Positions 37,684 through 50,683 of a DNA stretch of 64,000 nt are shown piece after piece; the stretch's first letter is position 1, and every line of letters starts with the position of its first letter. This DNA comes from Punica granatum (taxonomy: Eukaryota > Streptophyta > Magnoliopsida > Myrtales > Lythraceae). The position numbers and the translations under genes are program-made. The stretch lies in assembly GCF_007655135.1 (NCBI RefSeq), contig NC_045129.1:4092001-4156000 (forward strand), written 5' to 3'. The notes under the pieces are model-generated. The model saw only the letters and a list, made by a program, of their open reading frames with translations, did no database searches and was not told where the DNA came from.

Positions 37684-40600
37684 TCAGGAACTAAAAAAAG
37701 CTTCGGTGAAACCTCTCCAGAGGTTACTCCACGCAGAAGAAGAACTAGAGGTGCTCTGGGAGGAAGAGGGGTACTCAATGCTCGAAGATTGTACATCGTT
37801 ATAGCTGCTGATGTTGGATTCTCCGCCCTTACTCGCTGTACCCTGGCTTCTTTCAAGAGTTAGATCACGACATGCTTTAAGGTCTGCATGAACCTTATGT
37901 ATGTCTGGGCGTTGAGCTGCAGCTTTTTCCACGCATGATATTGCTATAGTCACCAACTTGTCAGCTGAATCAGAATCGTATTGCCCATCTAGCCTTGGAT
38001 CAACAATTTGCTGTAGGTAGTTTTCTTTTTTGACTTCTTGAGCTGCCCAGTCGACCACATGCTCCATGCCTTGTACAGGACGGGCAGTAATTAGCTCAAG
38101 AAGCACGACCCCGAAGCTATAAACGTCGCTTTTCTTGGTCAAACTTCTAGACTTACAATATCTGCAGGTAACAATGAAGCAAAGATGTGGTCAGAGAAAA
38201 TTTCTTCAGATTCATTCTCTCGAATATCTTTCAAGCCTGAAGTGAAGACAGAGGTTCTGTTAGAGCCCATCAAGTATGAAGCACACCGATCATCTTCTGT
38301 TTGAACTGTCAGAGGTGTAACTGAAATTTATTTGCAATCTGTATGGACTGAGAAAAGAAAATAAAAAAGCAACAGAAAAGAGTATTTTGGCGTGCAATAA
38401 CTAGATTATATTCTTACTCTGGGTCAAGGTAACCGCGTGTTCCAACAGGATCGGTTGTGATAAAAGTGCCATCTGTACTTGAAAAAATTCGCGATAGTCC
38501 AAAGTCAGAAATCTTTGCCTGCAAGTGTTCATCCAGCAGGATATTTGCCGTCTTTATATCTCGGTGAATGATAGGTGGATTGCAATCGTTGTGCAAGTAA
38601 TCAAGCCCTGCAATTCAATCACAAATTTGAGGGTTCAAATAACATAAATAGACTGACGTGCAAAATCTGTATATAGAGCAATATATTTTTGGTTGCGTAT
38701 ACCTTTTGCTGCGTCAACTGCAATGCATAATCTCTGATCCCAGGTCAAAAAGTTTGCATTCTTTCCCGATAAATTTTCATGCAAGTTTCCCTTGGCCAAG
38801 TACTCGTATATTAATGCCATATTTTCTGGTTCATCACAGAATCCCAGAAGCGCAACCAAGTTCCTGTGGTGTATTTTCAAGAGTAGTTTTGCCTGCAATT
38901 TAATTTGAGATGGTTAATTTTCCGGAAGAATGAATTGCTTCCGGTATGGAGATGCCATATCAAGCAAAGAACACTAGAGAAACAGAGATGGGGATGAGAA
39001 AATAAATTTCCATTCAGGATAAGAGTTCTCACCTCAGTTTCGAATTGCTTGGGGCCTTCCTTAGCTGATCGAGATAGCTTTTTCACAGCAACTTCAGTAC
39101 CATCATCAAGCTTACCACGGAAAACTTTTCCGAAATTCCCTTCTCCGATAATCTTCTTGACATTGAAGTTCTCGGTGACTCTTGCAACCTCCTCAAGGGT
39201 GAAACGACGCATTATTTTTCCTGAAATCCCCTTTGATCCAGACTCTGAATTTCCCTTCTTGCTTTCCATGCTTTTCCTTCTTTTAGCTGAATGATGACAA
39301 TCTAATTAGTTCGTGCAAGTATATGGGTCCTCTATCTAGCCATTTGATCAAGTCTTACCACTGCAGCTAATTGTTTAATGATGACAAACAATCTTTGATT
39401 TCTGATATCTTTGTGCTGGCGCTATGCAAGAAATTTATATTCTACGCGTACCTTCAGAAGATAATCATGACCAATTCATCCTAGCTTGAAGCGGGCTCAA
39501 AAGATCAACCATATTAATTGATGCTAGCCAATTGAAAGAATCTTCTGATCAATCCAGAGATCATTTTTGTTGTTTTCCAGACGTTTTCTCCCATTTTCGA
39601 TAAAACCTTCTCGCAAAAGTATTTTAACAATGTTTTTGGTGATGTTAATTAGTAGATGCTATTCAAACCGTCCCAATTGTGCCAAAAGCAAGAGAGAAGA
39701 AATGAGATACCTGATTGCTTTCTCCAGAGAACTATCCAAATGCAACCCACCACCACAACAGTGCATCCGGAAGCTGAAGTGATTATGATGAGTTTCTTTG
39801 TTTTTTTCGACAAGCCACAAGAACCTGACGTGCAGAGATTGGGATTTTCGGCCAAACTGCATCACAGGGAGGAAGGCGATGATCGTATATCTCAATGAGT
39901 TATTGATTTGTAACAACTCATTCACTAATTAATAAAATGAACCAAATTTATATTCTTATATTCAAAAAAGACATACAAAAAACATAAATCGAAAGCAGTC
40001 TATATGCAGCGACTTGCATACGCTTTTTGACTTTTGGTTCATTAGCTCTCTCTTTGAGATTTTTCCATTCGTTTTCCTCTATAACTAACTTCTGATGACT
40101 GATCAATTACGTTAATAATGAAAAACATCGCTTTGGGCTTTGGCCCCATTTATCGCCCAAAAAAGGAACAATGACCATACATTGCTTTACTATCCGACGA
40201 CGTACCTCAGTTGCAATGTGTTAGCACTGGCCCTCCTCAGTAAATTCTTGGGTACTGAGCCACTCAGCTTATTTGCAGTTAAGTCGCTGCAAAAATAAAA
40301 TTTGCCGCAGCTTTTACATTTAACAATTGGTCCGTCCTTGATTTCATATTTTTCTGATGACTATTTACTATGTTTAACTTTAATTAGCCGATTTACTAAC
40401 AACAAATCATGCCGAAGTATAAAATAAATAAGTAAGTAAAGTGAAAATCCAACAAAATAAATGAAAAAACTCACAGGACTTTCAAGTTTTCCAGTTTTGC
40501 TAAGAATTCAGGTACTGATCCAGTCAATTCATTATGAGATAGATTCCTGCACAAGTTATTGAGTTCAGTGTATAAACAAGCATTTCTGAGGCACTGAACA

Positions 40601-43600
40601 TTTTCAAAATGAAGACTATTAATTGAAAATGCACCGAGCAATCCGCGAATTTATTTTTCTTAAAAATGATATTGTATTAATTAAAATACTATTGATTAAA
40701 TTTTTTCATGTCAATATCTATATTTCATCCCTTTATGAGACGACCTGGAAAATTTATCCATTAATTCGAAGCCCCGGATACTTACAAATATTCCAGTTCT
40801 GTTAGGTTGGCAAGTGAATTCGCCATGTTCCCTTTCAGGCCGCTGGAGCTCAAGTTCCTGCAAAGCAATTGCAATTTACGTATCCCAGTATGTATGCACG
40901 CGTCCAACTTTAGGTAAAAGAGGAGCAAGTAATTGCTTACAATGAGGTGATCCTTGGAGGATCTTCAGTGCTACAGTTCACACCTTCCCATGTAAAATTA
41001 GTTGGTACACATGGATCTCCCTGCCAACTCTCTTTCATCACGTTATACATTGTCTTGATACCATTCATAGCATTCGCTGTGATGACATTTTTAGCATCCA
41101 ATTTAAGTGGGAATGACATATGAACATCAAAAGATATAGAACTGATTGATGAGCCAGTAATATATGTGGCAAAAGTAGATAGGCGTACCATCATCGAGGG
41201 CTGTCGGAATTCTTGAAGGATCTAGCAGGTAATATACTTCGACTGCATTGAGGATTGGAGATTGGCCTGCATAGGTCGGGACAAATCGGAAGTTGAAGCC
41301 AATGCCACTAGTAAACTGCTCGGAAGGAATGGTCACCGGTGTCAAGTACTCGAGGCTGATCTTGGTTAGATTCTTCCCGTTGATGTAAATAGTAAAATCT
41401 CTCAAAAGCGACAGGTCCACCATTTCGGCAAAGTGAAAATACACAATCCACTTATCGGCAGCGATTGTCGTTTGCCAATTTATACTTAAGGAGCCAGTAC
41501 TATCCGCCATTGAGAAAGTCTCAAGAACTCCCACCGGAACATCATATGAGTCACTTCTTCTGACAAGAACGGGGTCTGATGTTAAGTTCCATCTCCCGAA
41601 TTTCGTTGTGGCAGTGTAATTTGTATCATCGGCCCACCACAGACGATCGTGGACATCTTGTGGGTGTCTAACAAACAGGAGGAGAAACAATCATTATGAC
41701 ATTATTCTTGGTTAGTGCTTTATAAAGCTGAAAGGACCAAAAAAAAAATAAAGATATATAGACGCGGAACCGCGATAACACCACTCAGGTAAAGTAATAA
41801 CTCGAACTTCGTCTTTTAAAGTATCTGGTATTATCCACTATTGTCCACCATTATCAGTTAAAGAGTTGATACTTATTTAAGTATCTTCTCGGACAACCGA
41901 ACTAGCACAAGCGGTCAAAACCACTTGCCCTCAACTGCAGTAAACTCAGCGAGCTTACAAAATTGATATCCTCTTGATACAGAGCTCTTTGAGGCTAACC
42001 AACACGTGCACAATGGCATACGCATGCATGCAGCCAATTTCATTACCGGCGGGGCGTTGATGGAGCCCTTTGAATAAAATCTAAGGCCATGAAAAGAATT
42101 ATGTTCTTTCAAAATGAATGTACCATGTAGAAAAAGAAAAAAAGACAGAGACATAGGAATCGTGTTCAAATCGTGGGAGCATCCTTCACCAAACAGCTCC
42201 CCCAAGACACTGGAATTTCAGTCCTAACACTATTCTCCACATATGTGAAGATCAATCACCAAGAATAATAATCCACTAAAGACACACATGTTAGGATGTC
42301 ATTTCTTGTGTAAATCAGCTTAAATAATTCACCTGATATTTGCGTTGCTGCCGATGTTTAGCCGCTTATAAAGCGCAAGTGTTGTGGCATCAGTCTGGTA
42401 CATGGTGTCATTCAGCGGCCGCAATTCCAATGAAGAAATGAAAGGGATTCCGGTACTGGTCTTTACAAGGCACACCTGTATAGTGTGATCCGCTGACGGA
42501 ACAACATGGATGATCTCGTTATGGATGTAAGAGTCGATGGATGAAAAATTGATAGTTGCCCAGTAGTTAACACCGATATACAGGTCAAATGTCGGGGGCT
42601 GACTTTGACCATCATAGTTCCCGTAGAGAAAAGCTGCCCTGATCAGATACTTGCTGCTGTTGCCACCACTGGTCGGTCGGATAGTATAACAGTTCCTAGT
42701 TCCGTTAGGGAATACCCTCAAGGTCTTTGAACTTTGTCGTAGGCGCCCGTACATGAAATCGCTCGATACCTGTTGGTTGTGTCCGGAGTCTACAAACCCA
42801 TCATCCGTCTCATAGTATATGTTAAGATCAGGGTCATTGTTTGGATTTGCTGCTCCACAGTCAATGCTAATGAAACCTTTCATTTATAAAGAGACGTCAG
42901 AAAGCCAGGCAGTAACACCTAGCTTGCTAGAACATAATATTACTGGCATAGCATGCATAAATTTGTATAAGTTTTTGCTTGATTAGATAGATAGATTAAT
43001 CAATATGTAAATTATGAAATTTTGAACAGCTGAAAATTGCATCTAACTATGGTTTGCTACAGCTAATTCCATGTAGCTAGAAATCATATCTTTCCAGTGT
43101 TCTTTTTCTTTCAACATATAAATGAGCCAGGAAGTGTGCTTCGACATATAAACATAAGGATCGATGAGCATGGAACTTTGGAAGTCATGACGCGAGTTGG
43201 ACAAGCTAATTTCCGGGAGATTTAGTGTGGAACGATGCCATTAAGCGTACGCACTAACAAAAAAGCCAATGGCGTCTGTGTGTGTTGTGATCTTGCTTCT
43301 CATGAGAGGTCATGTTACAATTGTCTTAGAACTTAATCTACAGCTACATAATTAAATTATTGGGAGTACTCTTCTCGCTTCTATGTTTATTGTTTAATGC
43401 TCTTGTATTGTCCATTTTTGTCTTCCGCTTGTAAGATTGTGGACAACGATCCGACATACATTTCATGGAAAATTAAAAGAACTATCTAAAGATATGGAGA
43501 TACATAGAGACTAACCTGGATTGTTGGGGTCTTCCCCTAGAACCAGTATCCTAGTAGCTGAGATCGTCCATAAGACAAACAAAAACAACAAAAACATTGA

Positions 43601-43612
43601 TAATATTTCCAT
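37684..43612 (-). CDS. Malectin-like LRR receptor kinase E2, intact copy
   Basis: The ATG at 43612 opens the signal exon ([15 protein letters not shown], ending NNPG). Malectin exon 1 lies near 42345-42882 ([18 protein letters not shown]) and malectin exon 2 near 41176-41667 ([12 protein letters not shown]). The WQGDPCVP and VNCSTEDPP exon (40940-41100) and LRR exons follow. The transmembrane exon near 39700-39850 ends in the anchor LWRKQS, followed by an [11 protein letters not shown] juxtamembrane exon. The kinase has [26 protein letters not shown] and GTRGYLDPE. The tail is Ser-rich, ending [11 protein letters not shown], unlike the APxAR tails of C, D and F. The kinase surrounds also differ, so E1 and E2 form their own branch. 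No lesion seen. Probably a functional plasma-membrane receptor kinase. Confidence 0.92.
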
Positions 43613-45339
43613 TTCCTTTTCTCAGAGATCCACAGAGACAGAGACAGAGATAGAGAGAGAGAGAGAAACTGAGTTAGGGAAAACTGAAATGGTACCCTAT
43701 GCCTATGGGGAGATTTGGTGCATTAAATATCAATGCGATGGACCCCATTAATTCCACTGTAACCCTCTACACGTAACATGATGTTGGGGTCTCTGATAAT
43801 TCCGGGAAATCATCAGAATTCAACCCCGAGGTCATCTCAGCAAAGGTAACATGTGCCAGCTGGTATCGTGCACGAGTTATCGTATGGCTGAGCAGATTAC
43901 TCTAGATATGAAAATAGGTTCTCACACTTGTCAATAGTTAGCATCATCGTAATGTTTAGTCTCATACGACTTTTACCATATGCAGTCTCTCCTCCAAAGT
44001 AATGCTATCTACGTACCACCTCAGCTTCTACATATCAAAAGGATGTATGTTTGTCTAATCGGTTTGGTGGTCGGTCGAGCTTAACATTAACTGGGATATG
44101 GTCTACTAATGTACGAAACAAAGTAAGAAACTTCCAAGCGTACGAGTGTCCATGGAAAAAGTTCACAAATTGCATTGGGAATTCTTTCTTAATTTCTCCC
44201 TCATAGAAAGAAGGGACGAAGCTCCCCGAGATTTGAGGATTGTCCGTCTTATCGATCTTATGTCGGATGCAGCACTTGTGCAAAAATTAATAATTTCCCC
44301 TGGCAAAGCATTTCTGTACTGGTGGGTCTCTCATCGGATTTGCGATATCTTTTTCTTTTTCTGTCGGTTGCCATATATATCCACACATATATATAGACAA
44401 GTGAGATTGAGACGTATGTTTGGCTTAATTGCATCCATCCATGTTGAACATCTTCTTGATCTGAACTTATACCCTTATTAAGGGTGAAGCCAGGAAGCAA
44501 TTGCAATAACAAAAGGCATATATTCTTCCCAAATACACAGTCCCAAAAAAATTGAAAGATGTCCTATATGTAAGTCTCTAATTGAGTTCTTGATCCTTCC
44601 CGCTACAAGTATAACCTTGCAAAAAAATTAGTGTAATTAAAACACATTGGTCACCCCTTCGCACTTGTCAATAGTTGAAACAGTGTGGGGCAAACCACAT
44701 TCGATCGGAAACCAAGGACACGCCTCCCCCCGCTTAATATTTTTGCTATGCTAAAGATCTTATGATCCCACATGAGAAAAGTAAGAGCAAATTCTTAGAT
44801 TTATAAGAGATGAGATACCTCCACTTACGTCATGTCCTAAATCCCACATCGATCGTATATTTGAAAGGTATGAACTTATATTCAAGGCCTCCGATGTGGG
44901 ATTTGGAGCATGACAACCTATTAGCTTAACCTATTAGATTGGATATGGACTGGACCGCTTATATGCTTAGAGCCTTAGAGCTAGGCCATCCTCGTCTATG
45001 CAAGCAAACCATGAGTATCGCCACTACTAGCTTTTATCTTTGAGTTGAAGATGACCTAAGGAATTTACTATGCTCATTCTTTCTTTTTCTTTTTTTTTCC
45101 CCTTCCAAGATCATTCCAACTACTTTCCTCTTCCCTTTATTTACATCAAAGAAGATCTTTTTTCTTTTTTGTTTTTGATTTTTTAATTTTTTATCTAATA
45201 TGAGCGAAAAAGTCGAAGTCAAGTTAATGAAGAAAATTGAAGAGGTACAAAATTATTATATAATAATCAGGTGAAGATAAGTAGGCCATAATGTGAAGAG
45301 GAATCAGAGCATTAAAGCTTTTGCATGAGTGGAGGGTCT
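43613..45339. other. E2 upstream region with the empty LTR-element site
   Basis: Nearly identical to 32048-33775. The CT-rich leader, the inverted AAATCCCACATCG arms (44839-44851 and 44892-44904) and the single GTCTT target are all present. No gene is recognised. Confidence 0.6.
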
Positions 45340-45639
45340 TTCCATGACGTTTCCTTTTTCACCCCCATCAAATACTTTCAATTCCTCCTTATTATGACTT
45401 TTTCTTAACTTGCATAGAAAGAAGGGAAGAATTATTGGAGGGATGAACAGAGCTTTACTCTCATTTACATCAATTACAAAAACTATTAGTCTTTCTATTG
45501 GTTTTTGTTAAAGCTGCTTTTCCTCTGTCTTGTGTGTGCTCGTCCTGCTTTTTTTTGGGAAAAAAGGTGTGGTTTAGTGCTTTCTGGGATAATTCTTCAA
45601 TTGAGCCGACGGATATAATGAGAGCATTGCTAAAACTAA

Positions 45640-46890
45640 AATGATTAGATTTCGTGCTAAAGCAACATGCATCTCGTATTGAGAAGAGGCTTCCTCAACC
45701 GAGAAGAGAAAGAGATGTCGTTCGATTAGAGTTATTGAGGCACATGTAAATACATGATAATTCAGGAAATATTTTACGCATGGGGCCTAACGCCTTCGAC
45801 AGACTAGTTGAAATTTTTCGAGAAACGGGGAGACTTAGAGATACTAAGTTCAGTTCTATTGAAGAACAAGTAGCCAAATTTCTTCACATCCTTTCTCATA
45901 ATGTAAGGAGTCGAACCATGGGTTTTGTCTTTCGTCGATCTGGTGAAACCATCCGTCGTCACTTCCATCAAGTACTTAGATCCATTATATCGCTCGAAGA
46001 TCATTTTGCTGATACAGCCAGATGGACCAACAATCCTAGAGGAGATACAATATAGTGGAGGATGATTTTATCTCTATTTTGATTAATTTAAATTATTTCA
46101 AATTATTATGCAATTAATTATATATAAATTTGTTTAACCATATGAAATATACATGTAGAATTGTATAGGTGCTGTAGATGGAGCACACTTTCGGGTCAAG
46201 GTTTCCAATGAGGATGCGCCAAGTTATAGAGGAAGAAAAGGATACCCAACAATGAACGTGCTAGCTGCATGTACATTCGATTTGAAATTTTACCTGGTTG
46301 GGAATGGTCTGCATCGGATTGAAGGATTCTAGATGATGCAAGAACTAGAATTGATAAATTGAAAGTTCCTTCATGTAAACCTCAATATAATATCAATTTT
46401 ATTTACATATTAAAAATAGCAAAATAATAAATTAAATTTTTTTGTGGATCTAGGTAAATATTATTTGGTGGATGCTGGATATATGCTACGATCTACGTTC
46501 ATTACTCCGTACCGAAGCACTAGATACCATTTAAATGAGTATTCTTGCCGCCCCCCGCAAAATGCCAAAGAGTTATTCAACTTAAGGCATTCATCATTAC
46601 GAAACGCTATCAAACGAGCTTTTGGAGTGCTGAAAAAGAGATTCCCAATTATTGTAAATGGAACAGAGCCCCAATATGATGTGGATACGGTGCATTTAAT
46701 CATATTAACATGTGGTATTTTGCATAATTACTTCATGGGAATCGATCCTGATGCTGTCCTTATTGCTGAAGTTGATAGAGAACTTATGAATCGTGATCCT
46801 GATACTGGTACATTTATAACATCCCAAATTTCCTATCAATATATATATATATATATGTATGTATTTAACTATATATACATAATTGAATGA
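45640..46890 (+). pseudogene. PIF/Harbinger transposase remnant H2
   Basis: Same three blocks as H1, with the same in-frame TAA after RLELLRHM and stops after NGLHRIEG. In addition, the third catalytic acidic residue is changed: RNAIKRAFG instead of RNAIERAFG (near 46612). The tail has an expanded AT repeat. Confidence 0.8.
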
Positions 46891-47938
46891 TGTCCTGCGG
46901 GGAAAAAAATAAATAATGTGTTTTACTATCTGAAATTGTATTAATTAGTCAAAAAAATGTGAGGTTATTATCTTACACGCGTTCATTAACTTTACATTCG
47001 TCAATTTATGTAGAAGCTCATCAGCTCCCACCGCCAAGCTCGTTATCCCTTATAAAATTGTTTTCAATTCTTTCACCCATTGTCATTCTGCTCGGCCATT
47101 TTGAAACGAGAGAGAGAGAGAGAGTTTGCACATAGCCGAGACGGCAACATGGAGAGAAAATTTCACAAAAATAGAAAACGTTCGGTTGTAGGTTTTAATG
47201 CAAGGGAATTTGTTAAAGGTGAAGAACCTATTCTTAACTTAGTATTTTTATCACGATTATAATCAATTTATTATTACTACATTGTCATGGGTCATCTCAA
47301 TGTTTCGATTCATTCATGTATTTTTCTACGACAGATTATGATATTTGTGAATGAGTTAGTGAGATTTTGAGACGTTGATTGAAATTGACGGAAATTGGTG
47401 AGTTCTGTAGTGCCTTGAGCCAGTAGGAAAGGGTTGCTTGGAGCAGAGAGACTGTCAGTGTAGAGCCGCTACTGCAGTCGGGAGCTTGGAAGGGACACAT
47501 GGATGATTTGAGTTATGGAGCTATTGACGACACTTTTACGATATTACTGAACCCATGTTATGATCCGACTAGTTTAGGTTTCGGTTTAGATTCACTGGGC
47601 GTTAAGCTCAGGTTACGGTTATTCACTGGGCGTCAAGTTCAGTTGTTTGGTCAAAATGGCGGTGGATTTGTGGAATTTTATGGGATTTTTACTCGTTCGG
47701 TCAAATTCGTAATTTTGTGAATATTCTTTATATGTATGGTAATTCTCATGTATTAATCGATTTTTATTGAATAATTTTTCTGATTTTACAACATTAGATG
47801 TATCTAGGGCTATTGATGCATATAATAGAGAAGAAGAACACATAAGAGATGACATCGCCCGAATGATGTGGCAAGATCACCTTGTTAATAGTGCATAATT
47901 GAATTTCAATTGTCATTTGATTATTTTTAGATTTATTT
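46891..47938. other. Non-duplicated flank with possible transposase tail fragment
   Basis: Near 47800-47895 the plus strand reads DVSRAIDAYNREEEH and then RDDIARMMWQDH. This resembles the C-terminal end of Harbinger transposases, so it may be a displaced tail of such a gene. A (GA)n run is at about 47107-47124. The short frame at 47080-47262 has no recognisable domain. Confidence 0.3.
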
Positions 47939-48521
47939 TGTAAAATACCCACTGGATCTACACAGACTTGAGCCCATCTGCAACCCAAAAGATTAAGCTG
48001 ATAGGTTGCTGGACTCAAGTCTCATATAAGCTTGTGATTTCTTTCTCAATTTTTCCATGTGGGATAACGTATCTTAACACCCGCCATCACGTGGCAATGT
48101 GTGGTCCAACATGTGCCACGTGCTCTTAAACAACTGCCCTTAACAACTGACCACGAGCAACCATCCTCTTCTGTGCTCGTGCAACGGGGGACAAATATCA
48201 AACTAGTCTCGAGCTCCACACTCAGGTCTAACTAGAGGTGCACCTTTGGCTACCTCAGAATTGGACCAGGTCACTCTTGGGCCCGATTAACATGAGGCGC
48301 ACTCTTGACTGCTTCGAAACTGAATATGGCGTGGTGTGAGCCTACATGAGCACGCGGAAGCATAACCCGCTTTGATACCATGTAAAATACTCACTGGGCC
48401 TACACAGACTTGAGCCCATCTATAACCCAAAAGCTTAAACTGATAGGTTGCGAGACTCAAGCCTCATATAAGCTTCTGGTTTATTTCTCAATTTTTCCAT
48501 ATGAGATAACGTATCTTAACA
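47939..48521 (-). mobile_element. TRIM (terminal-repeat retrotransposon in miniature)
   Basis: 583 bp with two 141-bp direct terminal repeats, 47939-48079 and 48381-48521, each TGTAAAATAC to ATCTTAACA. They differ at about 14 positions. The 5-bp target duplication TATTT flanks the element (47934-47938 and 48522-48526). On the minus strand TGGTATCAAAGC abuts the LTR at 48369-48380, a tRNA-iMet-type primer site. The 301-bp interior has no coding capacity. Confidence 0.9.
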
Positions 48522-48654
48522 TATTTGCTACTTTTTTTTATAAATATGAATTGATTTTGCCTTTTCTTTTATTTATAATTTATAGTAAACATTTGTTATG
48601 TTATATTCAGAGAATTTTTTTTAGTATATACTAATACTTAAAATTTTGTGTATA

Positions 48655-49529
48655 TGACATTTGAAGATGCATGTCGATGAAGATGTGGAAGAACTTGTTG
48701 TGGGCAGTCATGGAGTTCCTGATAAGTACTTTAGATGGACTTCCGAGTTAGACGAATTTCTCTTGGAAATTTTGAAGAAGCAAATGGCAAAAGGCGAAAA
48801 GGATGATAGTGGCTTCCCAGCTGAAGCTTATCGGGTCTCCGTTTAGGCGATTAACAAGCAATTTACTATGAATATCAATTCAAAAAAATTGTTAACCGCT
48901 TGAAAACTTTGAAAGAGCAAATGGGATTAGCGTGAGAATTATTAAATAAAAAAAGTGGTTTTAGCTGGAATGACATTACGAAAAATGTTCAAGTAGAACC
49001 TGTAGTTTGGGAAGATATAATTAAGATTAATATTATTTCATTGATTCTATATCTAGTTTTTAATATCAATTTATTGCTCCAATTTGTTACATTTACTAGT
49101 TACTATTGTATTATTCAAACTTGTTGTGTTTATGTACAAGGAAACAATAAAATGAGGTTGATTAGAGGAAAGGAAATGCATAATTTGGATCTCATTTGGG
49201 ATTTGTTTGAAAAAGATCGATCTAAGGGTGAAAAAGTTGAAAGTGCAAAAGAAAGACTAGAAGAAGATGAAGTTCATCTTGAGAGTTGTACAGCTCTCTT
49301 TCATCATCCAAACCACCGACATCATCTAGTCAACCCAAATCACAATCCTTCTATTCGCAAGGGAAAAAGAAAGGGATCGGATGTTTTGAGCGAGGACATT
49401 AGAGAAACAACAAGTGCAATAAAAGAACTTGTAAGTGCTGTCCGTCCTGTGAACAAAGAAGAAGAAATTTTTAAAGAGCTGCAGGAGTTGGGACTGGTTT
49501 CATTGGCGTTGTTGGAAATAGCTGAATGA
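48655..49529 (+). pseudogene. Myb/SANT-like Harbinger-associated ORF, broken
   Basis: An N-terminal Myb/SANT-like start (FRWTSELDEFLLEILKKQ, then KDDSGFPAEAYRVSV) is interrupted by TAG at 48844. The reading continues in degraded form, with FSWNDITKN and VVWEDIIK recognisable to about 49025. The end is an open frame at 49041-49529 (RGKEMHNLDLIWDLFEKDRS, REETTSAIKEL-like coil). The pattern matches the Myb/SANT-like proteins that accompany PIF/Harbinger transposases and their host-domesticated relatives. Confidence 0.6.
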
Positions 49530-49924
49530 TCCAAAACGAACAAATTTTTTCTTGAAATGTCCTCCACGTGTACGAGGGGACTGATTGAGTAAGAAGTTGT
49601 GTTGAACGAGAAGTGTTCTGTTTATTTTTATTTATGAAGCTTAGGATAGGTTCTAGGAAGTTATTTTTCAATAATTTCTTTGTTATTTTGACATTAATAT
49701 TATTATTTTTCATTATGGCATGGTTTGGGATCTCAAGCTCAAGTTGATTACGTTCAACATATATACATAAAGTGAATTTACTAAAATTTATTAAATAATT
49801 CATTTCAATTCTAATGGATTTCAAACAAGATTATTCAATTCATTTAAGTAAAATCTATTGATTCTCCGAACAGCACAATTCAATTACAATTGGATTGAAA
49901 TGAAATCAATTGAATTCAAATCAT

Positions 49925-50683
49925 TTATTGCAGATCCTTCCTAACCAGGCAAAACATAGGTAAAATTTTCAAATCGAATGTACATGCAGCTAGCACGTTC
50001 ATTGTTGGGTATCCTTTTCTTCCTCTATATCTTGGCACATCCTCATTGGAAACCTTGACCCGAAAGTGTGTTCCATCTACAACACCTATACAATTATATA
50101 TATATATATATATATATTTCATATGGTTAAATTTTTTATATATATAATTATTTGCACATTAATTTGAAATGATTTAAATTAATACCTCAAAATAGGGATA
50201 AAATATTCCTCCACTATATAGTATCTCCTCTGGGATTGTTGATCCATCTAGTTGTATCAGGAAATGATCTTCGAGCGATGTAATGGCTCTAACTACTTTA
50301 TGGAAGTGACGACTAATGGTTTCACCAGATCGACGAAAGAAAAAACCCACGGTTCGATTTCTTACATTATGAGAAAGGATGTGAAGCAATTTGGCTACTT
50401 GTTCTTCGATAGAACTGAACTTAGTATCTCTAAGCCTCCCCGTTTCTCGAAAAATTTCAACTAGTCTGTTGAACGCATTAGGCCCCATGCGTAAAATATT
50501 TCGTGAATTATCATGTATTTGCATGCGGCGCAATAACTCTAATCGAACAACATCTCTTTCTCTTCTCGGTTGAGGAAGCCTCTTCTCAATATGAGATGCA
50601 TGTTGCTTGGCACGAGCAATAATGATCAAGTATAGTATATGTGCCGCTGCAACTATCATAACAATCTTTTCTACATCTCTCAT
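49925..50683 (-). pseudogene. PIF/Harbinger transposase fragment H3
   Basis: The first block, 50174-50683, is open (ASHIEKRLPQPRRERD, MGPNAFNRLVEIFRETGRL, SRHFHKVVRAITSLEDHF) and lacks the premature stop of H1 and H2. After a short AT-rich intron, 49925-50122 gives CIGVVDGTHFRVKVSNED and YRGRKGYPTMNVLAACTFD, the first catalytic Asp block. The sequence then ends at DLQ. The second Asp and the Glu blocks are missing, so it is a 3'-truncated copy. Confidence 0.75.

Larger units (their letters stand above)
37145..46890. repeat. Younger tandem duplication, unit 2 (9,746 bp)
   Basis: Counterpart of 25579-37144. It ends at GAATGA, after which TGTCCTGCGG marks the unduplicated flank. It carries intact gene E2 and transposase remnant H2 and lacks the LTR element. 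Confidence 0.92.
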
